DNA of 64,000 nt from contig OY997649.1 of NCBI GenBank assembly GCA_963921795.1, positions 61,459,785 through 61,523,784 of the forward strand. Reading direction: 5' to 3'. The position numbers and the translations under genes are program-made. Within the stretch, counting starts at the first letter, position 1. Every line of letters starts with the position of its first letter. Below the pieces are notes generated by a model. That model saw nothing but the letters and a program-made list of their open reading frames with translations, was not told where the DNA came from and did not search any database. The DNA is from Nannobrachium achirus (taxonomy: Eukaryota > Chordata > Actinopteri > Myctophiformes > Myctophidae). Positions 56,165-64,000 of the stretch are shown in pieces.

Positions 56165-56540
56165 CTTCAGATTTGTACTGATCCTGTATAACTATCTGGT
56201 TAACTATAAAATAAAGCTTTGTATTTATCCTGTAAAACCATCTAATTTCTATTGATCCTGTTAAACTACGTTGTTAAAAGCTTTGTATTGATTATGTTAA
56301 ACTGTATTGTTAAAATGTTTGTATTGATTATGTAAAGCTATATTAAATTGAAAGCTTTGAATGTAACCTTGGTAAAAGCTTTGCATTGATTCTGTAAAAC
56401 ATTCTGGTTGACAAGTAAAAGATATATATTAATTCTGTTAAACTATCTGGTTAACTATACGTATGTAGTATAGCTTTGTATTGATCCAGTTAAGCTACCA
56501 TGTTAAAAGCTTTGTGCTGATTCTGTAAACTAACTGGATA
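56165..56540. repeat. Degenerate 3'-flank repeat of gene C
   Basis: Nine or more loose copies of [AAAG]CTTTGTATTGATCCTGTTAAACTA and its variants (TATCTGGTTAACTA spacers), spaced about 35-60 bp. Matches 12985-13160 after gene A. Confidence 0.7.
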
Positions 56541-56699
56541 ACCAGTAAAGCTTCCTTGCTTTGTTTTTGTGACAGGGTTGTTTTTTGTAGTGTCTGAATG
56601 GTGTCTGAGAAGCTGATTAGAAAATTAACTAACTGTAGAACTATCTTGTCAATGACTGTATTAAAGCTTTGTATTGAACCTGTAGTGGGTGTTACTTCC

Positions 56700-57670
56700 T
56701 GCAGCACAACCAGATAACTATCTGGTTAACTTCATGTTTATCACTGGCCCAATTCCAATCAGCTCCCAATTACTGACTCAATGACTTAGGTGTGTGTTCA
56801 CGCGAAGTCAGTGAACAATGGAAATTGGTAAATCAGTGAGGGCTTGAGGGCTGTTCCAATGGAAAGTCAGTGAGGGCTAGGGACCGCCCTTTATGCACCC
56901 TTTCCATAAGTCAGTATCGATGCAGAGTAGCAGACTTGTGCAGAGTCTGGGAGTTTAACATTATTACTTTTAATTTCCAACATTTAAATATACGTATCTG
57001 TTTCCTTCCTTCCTTTAGTGCATTCATATTAAGCTTTGATTTCTGAGAGGTCTGGTTTAAACATCATGGAGCATACTCATAATCAGTACAATTATAAACA
57101 GAGTAGATACTCAGTGACTAACGTTGGCATTTCATCTTTGACATTAATTTAAATGAACGTGAATTAATCCTATGCACACATGATTATTATCCCTTTTGTT
57201 ACGTGTTGTCTACATTCTATGTTCCCCGCTCAAAAAAAAGGGTTCTATGTTCCCCATTTACCAGTTCACCCAAACATTCATTTCTAAACACACAACGGAC
57301 ATCTGGGCACGGGGCACCATATTTTTGGGATGACTAGGCATCTGGACGAGTGGACACCTGGACAACAGGGCACCAAAACCATGACATGTGGGCACCTGGA
57401 TGAGTGGGTACCAAAATTAGGATTCCTGTTTTTTAACTTTAGGCCTACATAGCATGCTGCTTTGTTGTTGGTAAGTGATATTTAACACACTGTTCTTTAA
57501 ACTCAACTACATGAGGTCAAAAGTAGAGTTTATTGCCAAAATTCACAATACAAATCATACAATAAAATGCAGTACAGCATGAACAATGTTAGTGAACATG
57601 TTCCTGGACATTGGTGTTGCCTAGTTACTCCTAACAACTCTGTATTTCACAGTGCAGTACATTTGAATGT
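56700..57670. other. Spacer after gene C
   Basis: No gene seen. 57295-57420 has spaced iterations of short words (GGGCACC, CTGGACGAGTGG, GGACACCTGGA, GGGCACCTGGATGAGTGGG). The rest is AT-rich and unremarkable. Confidence 0.45.
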
Positions 57671-57673
57671 TTT

Positions 57674-57974
57674 TGAAGTAGTAGTTCACCCCCAAATAAC
57701 TTTTTTGTCCTACTGATTAGTTACTCACACCATGGAGACTCAATATTATTATAATTTTTTGTTGTATTTGTCGCATTTATTATTGTAAATGTACCCAATT
57801 GATTCTGGATGGGGACCCGAATGCATTTGGCTCCCCATCCGGCGTACATTTATTGTAATCAAATTATTGTCTTAATTTTTAGACAAAAAATTTAAGATAT
57901 TATTGAACTCAAGTCTCCATGGTCTGAGTAATCAATAGAGAAAAAGTCATTTTGGGGGTGAACTACTCCTTTAA
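57674..57974. mobile_element. TTAA MITE family 1, short copy
   Basis: Left end AGTAGTAGTTCACCCCC, right end GGGGGTGAACTACTCCTTTAA, with the GGATGGGGACCC module in the centre. Confidence 0.75.
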
Positions 57975-58109
57975 GCATTTCTGTTCATTGAATGTGGTGC
58001 AAGTTAATTATGGAGATTACCTCTCACATGTCTCTCTGCAGTGCTGACATGCTCAGTTGTTTGGAGGGGGCAAAGTACTGCATCAAGGGGTTTATTAGGT
58101 GGTGTCAGG

Positions 58110-58175
58110 CATATTCGCCTAGAACATATTCGCCTACACGCATTTGGTCCTTTCGCCTGGCATTTTCGCCTTGGA
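58110..58175. repeat. Word-iterated block (TTCGCCT)
   Basis: TTCGCCT occurs at 58114, 58129, 58152 and 58165, at irregular 13-23-base spacing with differing bases between. It leads into a SINE. Confidence 0.6.
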
Positions 58176-58194
58176 GGAGAGTCTGGCCTACTGG

Positions 58195-58355
58195 TGCAGG
58201 CGCATACCACTTAGGCATTGCCACATAGGCATAGATGCCTGGCGGCATCGCCAGTTCAATTCCCGATCCGGCTTTGCCGCGTGTCTCATCTCCCCCCATT
58301 TCCTGTCAGTCTAGTGTCCTATCAATAAAGGCATAAAAGCCCCAAAACAAATCTA
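58195..58355 (+). mobile_element. tRNA-derived SINE (3' part)
   Basis: Has a B-box-like AGTTCAATTCCCG, then TTGCCGCGTGTCTCATCTCC, CCATTTCCTGTCAGTCTAG and the tail AATAAAGGCATAAAAGCCCC, a common fish SINE 3' end. Confidence 0.6.
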
Positions 58356-58439
58356 AAAAAAAACTAAACCAAATAGTTTTAGGAGATCATAATTAACCAG
58401 CACAAGGTTGTAACAAGCCAGATATACTACATCAAACAT

Positions 58440-58690
58440 ATAATTCTCCAAATGTTTGTCTGTCTGTCTGTCCGACTGTTTATCCTCGGTGGCTGGAGCA
58501 ATTGATCTGAATCCACATCACCATTAGCATATGAACACACCTGACATAACTGCGAAGCCTGTTTGTCACTTTCACAAATCGTATGCTGTATATTAGCATT
58601 TTTATCTATTCTGCATCTAGCATGAGGCATATCTATTCTGCATCTAGCATGAGGCAACATTTTTAAACAAAATCTTTGCTTCTGGGGGTC
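58440..58690. repeat. Dispersed direct repeat, module 1
   Basis: Matches 59028-59320 from ATAATT.TCCAAATGT through CATCACCATTAGCATATGAA to AAAATCTTTGCTT. Inside, CTATTCTGCATCTAGCATGA is itself tandemly doubled. Confidence 0.75.
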
Positions 58691-59027
58691 CCTGGAAGAA
58701 AAAACAAACAAACATTGGTGTCTGTCTGAGTGTCTGGCGCTGTTACAGCGCCACCAGGAGGCGGGTTTGAGTAAAACACATTTTTGGACAGTAGGCCTAC
58801 TACAGATTTTGTCCAGAAATCATGCAGATCGGTACACAGTATCTCTATAGCCATTAAATGAAACGGGTATTTCTTACATTGATGCACTATATATTATCAT
58901 GCAAGCACCAGTTAAAGTTACTTTCCAACCCTCATATACTGTGTGCACAGTGCACAACCCATAACCCACACACTGCACATAATTTCGGGGCTCATGTTCG
59001 AATGGGTAAGGGCTAGTCGAACATAAT

Positions 59028-59320
59028 TATCCAAATGTCTGAGTTTCTGTCTGAGTGTCTGTCTGTCACAACGTTTCTCTACGGTGGCTGGACCAATTGA
59101 TCTGATTCCGCATCACCATTAGCATATGAACAGACCTGACATAACTGCAAAGCCTGTTTGTCACTTTCACAAATCGTATACAGTATATTAGCATTTTTAT
59201 GGTGTAGCCTATCTATTCTGCATCTAGCATGAGGCATATCTATTCTGCATCTAGCATGAGGCAACATTTGTAACCAAAATCTTTGCTTTTGGGCCGGGGG
59301 TCCCCAGAAGAAAAAAAAAA
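59028..59320. repeat. Dispersed direct repeat, module 2
   Basis: Second copy of the 58440-58690 module, about 588 bases downstream, with the same internal doubling. The spacer between modules contains GGTGGCGCTG-type units related to the element at 42707-43532. Confidence 0.75.
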
Positions 59321-59460
59321 TCTGATTGAGATGGGGTCTGCGGCCAAACACATATCTTTATGGGGGTCCTCGACATGACACAGTTGGAACCACTGATATA
59401 TAGCATATGTTTTTCAGAAAACTGTTTTGGATTTACAAGACCTTTGTTGACTCAAGAATG

Positions 59461-59783
<323 letters not shown>

Positions 59784-59920
59784 TGTGTGTGTACTTTCAA
59801 CACATTTTCATGTTATATTTGTGGGAATCCAGGTGAGTGCACCTGACCTAGTCACATGATAGGAACCAGGAAGTATAAAAGCCTGGTTCCTCCCTTCAGA
59901 CAAGGAAGATCAAAGAAGGA

Positions 59921-60055
59921 ATGGTCACCAACGTCATTTTAGGCTCCATGGCCATCCGCCATGACACTTTGGGTGGCGGAAGTGGCACCGGAGGTTCGGT
60001 GAATAACATTAGCGTCTATGAGCTTCGGCTGGGACAGCTCATGAACAAAAAATAA
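59921..60055 (+). CDS. Short unassigned open frame behind a TATA-like box
   Basis: Forty-four codons (MVTNVILGSMAIRHDTLGGG ... SVNNISVYELRLGQLMNKK) preceded by AGTATAAAAGCC at about 59871-59882. The Gly/Ser-rich stretch with VNNISVYEL vaguely recalls jacalin-like lectin strands; too short to assign. It could be a gene remnant or chance. Confidence 0.2.
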   Translation: MVTNVILGSMAIRHDTLGGGSGTGGSVNNISVYELRLGQLMNKK

Positions 60056-60199
60056 TTCTGAACGATAGAGACATTTATAAAACACTCAGCTCAGGAATAT
60101 AAAAGAAAACATGTCACACATTGTTTTGTGCTGTGTTGCTTTTTGGTGAGTAGGCTACACTGTATAACATTATAGAGGCATCTAAAGAGCACAATTTAC

Positions 60200-61060
60200 G
60201 TTTCTGAACTAGATAGTATCGCGAGACTCTACACCATTCCCTGTCTGGAATCCAAATCTCGCGATAGCTCCGAGACAGAAACAGCCGCCGCCGCTGTTTA
60301 GCTGCCTCAATAACATTATGTACCATGCTAGGGTGACCGTCCCGTTTTACCCGGGACAGTCCTGTTTTCGGGGAAATCTCGCTTTTTCAATTGTTCGACG
60401 GGCCGCAACTTCGACGCGCCGATAGTTCGACTTAGGGATCGCGAGATTTCGTCGCCGCTGTTTCGACGGCACGTTTTTTCGAAAAAACTGACGCCGGTCT
60501 TTCGACTGGGCGGCACGCTCTTTCGACAAGGCAGCACGGTATTTCGACAATGAAAAAAACAAGTCTCTCTCACGCGCGCCCAGTGCGGGCTGCTCTGCCG
60601 GTGCAAAAATATTTCGGCAGCCAATAGCGTTTCTCCTCACTGCTAAATTCCGACTCCTCCCCCGAGCCTTGCGCCTGTGAAATTCCCCCCCACAGAATTC
60701 GGCAGACAACCCCTCCTCCCCACCAAAACATTAAACCAATGGGGGGCAGAGGGGAGGGTTTTTTTACGTCACCCGACCAATCCCGTGTCACGGGGTTCCC
60801 CACACAGCCGTGGAAAGGATTACGAGGAAGCGGAGCTTTTCCTTGTTGTTGTTTATGTTTAGAATCAAGCGTCTGTTTCGCTGTCTGTACTTTACTCCGC
60901 GAGTTTTTTACGGTGTGCTTGCTTTGGGCCACATATGATGTTTATTTTAGGTCGGATACTAAAGCGTGATTATTGCTTTTAATGTTCGTTTTTTGACGTG
61001 ATGCTGCTGTGAGCTGTGGCTGCGAGCGTGGGCTTATAGGAGCTCATCTCAACGCGAATT
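60200..61060. promoter_or_regulatory. CpG-rich, promoter-like stretch
   Basis: Much richer in CpG than anything else in the window. Contains TCGCGAGA/TCTCGCGA motifs (60218-60225, 60256-60263), CCAAT-type boxes (60734-60739, 60776-60781), TTACGTCAC (60763-60771) and C-rich GC boxes. It could be an unmethylated promoter of a gene running out of the window or with small exons, or a CpG-rich transposon. No first exon could be fixed. Confidence 0.35.
60385..60560. repeat. Word-iterated block (TTCGAC)
   Basis: TTCGAC recurs about seven times at irregular 13-60-base spacing (about 60394, 60408, 60426, 60462, 60498, 60522 and 60543) with unlike bases between. Similar in style to 58110-58175 and 48645-48690. 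Confidence 0.55.
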
Positions 61061-61865
61061 CACCTTGTGAATGTGAAATGAAAGGTCCGACTGCGTGGAA
61101 TATTTAGTTTATTGCACCAATCACACCATGGTGGGGTTTAACAAGCTAAAATGTTGCTCCACTAGTTGAGATTCATCTAGAAACGCCTGGGATCCTATGC
61201 TTTTAGATATGACATAATGAGACTGTCAGCAGGCTGTCCTCATCAGATCACGTTTGACTCTTTTCAAGTAATAGAATAGAATATAAATATTTCTACATAA
61301 CAGTAGGCTATAGCATTTTAGCGGGCATAAGCATTTATAACTAATATACTAAATGGATATGCATATTAGTTGCTATTCAGGACGTGTTAAATGACTGTTC
61401 GATTACATTCCTGGTTTAACAATAGGTGTTTTGACCTTATGTAAAATTATGGGTAGGCTATCTGCACTAATGAGCAGTGATTACACTGATAGGCCTATAT
61501 CAAGCCAAGCCATTGTTATTCAGAAAGGAAAAAATAACCAACAAGCACACATTAAACACCACTGGTAAACATAATTCTGTGTTCTTTTAAAACAGTAGCC
61601 AATAGCCATTTGTACAGTTTTAAAACATAGCTAAACCGGCTGATGTAGGCTAGCATTGCAGTTTCTGTCAGATCAATTGATTGATCTGACGGCCGAGCGT
61701 CTAGGTCGGCGCCTGGCATGCTCGGAAATGATGTAAATAGGGAATGAATGCCCCACCTTTAATGCAAACACCATTATACCTGTTGTCATAGGACCCGTTT
61801 TGACCATCTGTGTGCATTTATGCCCATATATGGACATCTCTGCCTCTCCCTTTATGCTTATTATC

Positions 61866-62295
61866 CTAAAGGAGTTCGCTATAAACAATGTCAGTAATGC
61901 CCATGTCATTATCCACAATGAAAACTTTTACAACCTTTGGAGAAGGCTGTGTAGAGTTGGCAATGAGCAAACACAGGTTGAGGCAAGTAGATGCCAACTC
62001 GTTCATTCTCTTGGCCCTGACCCTTATTGATGGTAACAGAGAAAGCTAAACGGATAGGGAACTGTCGTCTAATGAAGGTGAAGGGAAGCTCACCTCTGTC
62101 ATAGTGAGGTATTCTTGGTAGGAAGATTGTTTCACTCCTCTTTGTGCCTACTACAATCTCACACTCAATGACTCTGTTCATCATTTGCATTACCACCTTT
62201 CTGGTTCTATTCTTGAGAGTTCGGCCAGGACCTGCTTGCAGGTTTCTAAGCAGCATGAGGTCGTCCAGGTCCAAATATGGGGCTTGTGAGGTCAA
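61866..62295 (-). mobile_element. Helitron helicase C-terminal remnant
   Basis: The minus strand encodes LMLLRNLQAGPGRTLKNRTR, then ELPFTFIRRQFPIRLAFSVT, INKGQGQ and VGIYLPQPVFAHCQLYTAFS, the last motifs (V and VI) of the PIF1-like helicase of Helitrons. The open frame ends at 61909; related residues (MGITDIVYSELL, stop at 61866) continue in another frame. The upstream part and the Rep domain are not in the window. Confidence 0.85.
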
Positions 62296-62330
62296 ACTTA
62301 ATGAGATGTGTCGGGTATCTCCATATATGG

Positions 62331-63535
62331 ATTTTTTGTTGACTCATGTAGCGTACGTGATGTCAGAGCCTTTTATGAAGTGATGTCACAATGAGTCAGC
62401 GCTTGCTCCGGAACAGCCCGATGTCAGACATCATCTCTGCATACGGAGATTCCGAACCTTTCGCGCCGGATCCGAAAAAACGTGTATCGGGTCGGGTTGA
62501 GGCCTAGATAAGAACGTAGGCAAAGGTCTGAGCTATCTGCGTGCGAAATTTGGAGTCTGTAGCACCAACCATGTGGTGTCAGAGATCTTTCATGCGATTC
62601 GGGCCAATTCGGATCCAGCGTCCATTGGCTTCAATTAGTAGTCAGGACTCCGCATATGGAGATTCCAAACCTTTCGCGTTGGTTCCGGAAAACCGCATAT
62701 CGGGTCGGGTCGAGGCCTAGCTAAGAACGTAGGCAAAGGTCTGAGCTATCTGCGTGCGAAATTTGAAGTCTGTAGAACCAACCATGTGCTGTCAGGGCTC
62801 TTTCGTGCGATTGGCCCAATTCGGCCTCGGCTTCAAATAGTAGTCAGGATTAAGTTTAGCGTGAGAGGGAACTGCCCGGGCTTATCCACATTATTCACCT
62901 GGTTCTCTTAAAGGCACAGCCCGCTAATTCCCCTGAACCCAACCGCTCTGAAGAGCACCTGAACTTTGCTCACCTCGAAGTGAGAGGAAGACTTTAGTTT
63001 ATGCCACACTCAGAGAGATTTTTTGTTGACTCATCTAGCGTATGTGATGTCAGAGCCTTTTATGAAGTGATGTCACAATGAGTCAGCGCTTGCTCCGGAA
63101 CAGCCCGATGTCAGTCATCTCCGCATACGGAGATTCCAAACCTTTCGTGCCGGATCCGAAAAACTGTGTATCGGGTCGGGTCGAGGCCTAGCTAAGAACG
63201 TAGGCAAAGGTCTGAGCTGTCTGTGTGCGAAATTTGGAGTCTGTAGCACCAACCATGTGCTGTCAGGGCTCATCCATGCGATTCGGGCCAATTCGGATTC
63301 GGCGTCCATTGGCTTCAATTAGAAGTCAGGACTCTGCATATGGAGATTCCGAACCTTTCGCGTTGGTTCCGGAAAACCGCATATCGGGTCGGGTCGAGGC
63401 CTAGCTAAGAACGTAGGCAAAGGTCTGAGGTATTTGCGTGCGAAATTTGGAGTCTGTAGCACCAACCATGTGCTGTCAGGGCTCATCCATGCGATTGGCC
63501 CAATTCGGCCTCGGCTTCAATTAGTAGTCACGATG
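62331..63535. repeat. Two-level tandem repeat (687 bp and about 205 bp)
   Basis: The block starting ATTTTTTGTTGACTCAT at 62331 is repeated at 63018, a period of 687 bp. Each block contains two inner units of about 205 bp that carry GGAGATTCC[GA]AACCTTTCG, ATCGGGTCGGGT and GTAGCACCAACCATGTG-type words (starts about 62446, 62657, 63128, 63339). CATATGGAGATTCC or CATACGGAGATTCC opens every inner unit. It sits next to the Helitron helicase remnant. Confidence 0.8.
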
Positions 63536-63539
63536 TCCT

Positions 63540-64000
63540 GTATCAATGTATTTGGCAAATAAGCCTACACTTGAATAGATTAATGACAAGTTTTAACTTG
63601 AATGAATGAAAGGCTCTTGTTTTTGACATCCCCATTGCATACATGTGTCCAAATATGGTCATCTGTGTGTCATCAATACCATGCCTAGCCATGCCTCTTC
63701 CTTTAAAGCTGCTGCTGGATCGAATCTCGTCAGTACCACATTCAAAACATCAAAAGTAACCAAATCAGACAGGCATCAAACAGAAATGGCAACATAATAG
63801 ACATTTTAGGACAAAACAGTCACTAACTTGTTGAATGAAAGATAAATGTGAGTGAACAAGGCCAAATGCATGTATAGTTTCAAGGGATTCCCCAATGTAT
63901 TGTGACTCTATCCAAATAAGGGCATCTATGTCACTATGACACACCCCTAATGCATCAGTTTCAGGAAGTATATGGCAAAAAAGGGCCAGCGGTTCGAATC
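63540..64000. other. Right edge, nothing recognised
   Basis: AT-rich sequence. The last bases (AGCGGTTCGAATC) look like a tRNA-type B box, so a SINE may begin or continue beyond the window. Confidence 0.3.

Larger units (their letters stand above)
44701..56560. repeat. Segmental duplication, copy 2 (carries gene C)
   Basis: Partner of 1 to about 13160, in direct orientation. It keeps the same exon positions but a larger last exon, only one unit of the minisatellite, and its own TTAA-flanked insertion at 52254-52692. Its (CT)n tract at 51122-51193 is also far longer than in copy 1. The right edge is vague because the 3' flanks dissolve into a degenerate repeat. Confidence 0.9.

Noticed and set aside
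59921-60055. A confident lectin-like gene
   Set aside because: Only 44 codons with vague similarity; listed as low-confidence and not promoted.

Overview
This is vertebrate nuclear DNA, almost certainly from a teleost fish. Genes are split by GT-AG introns, and the spacer is packed with (CA)n tracts, tRNA-derived SINEs, L2-, RTE-, L1- and other jockey-type LINE pieces, hAT and TTAA-flanked MITEs and Helitron remains. No prokaryotic features are present.

The core is a cluster of four GIMAP-type (AIG1) immune GTPase genes, called A to D here. A (about 4.57-12.71 kb, +), B (about 20.2-30.18 kb, +) and C (about 47.26-55.38 kb, +) share one strand; D (39.5-34.15 kb, -) lies between B and C, convergent with B and divergent from C. 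All four have the same five-exon plan: a non-coding first exon; a start exon encoding an M-A-[ED]-S N-terminus; two small cassette exons of 57-69 bp, each phase 1 at both ends and encoding a basic K/R-rich segment usually ending in P-D; and one very large exon carrying the GTPase domain(s) and a coiled coil. B and C have three GTPase-like domains in a row (GIMAP8-like), A has two and D has one. The coiled coils of B, C and D end in CIIS, CIIA and CIIS, which are CaaX-type prenylation boxes; A has lost its box through a frame change. Predicted lengths are about 592 (A), 924 (B), 929 (C) and 746 (D) residues.

Genes A and C sit in two copies of a segmental duplication (1 to about 13.16 kb, and 44.70 to about 56.56 kb) whose left edge lies outside the window. 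Comparing the copies shows several later events as filled and empty sites: a hAT element, a SINE, a GGGCC-ended DNA element and a TIR element only in the A copy, and a TTAA-flanked element only in the C copy. A 62/63-bp minisatellite has about 24 units beside A and one beside C.

The spacers and the large B intron are stacks of nested elements: a jockey-type LINE with an 844-codon open frame inside a TTAA MITE that also holds a Helitron-like element, and another LINE just upstream of B that contains a solo LTR and an L2 tail. The right end (about 56.7-64 kb) has no recognised host gene. It holds MITEs, a SINE, duplicated repeat modules, a CpG-rich promoter-like stretch and a decayed Helitron helicase. 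All splice sites are read by eye and have no transcript support.
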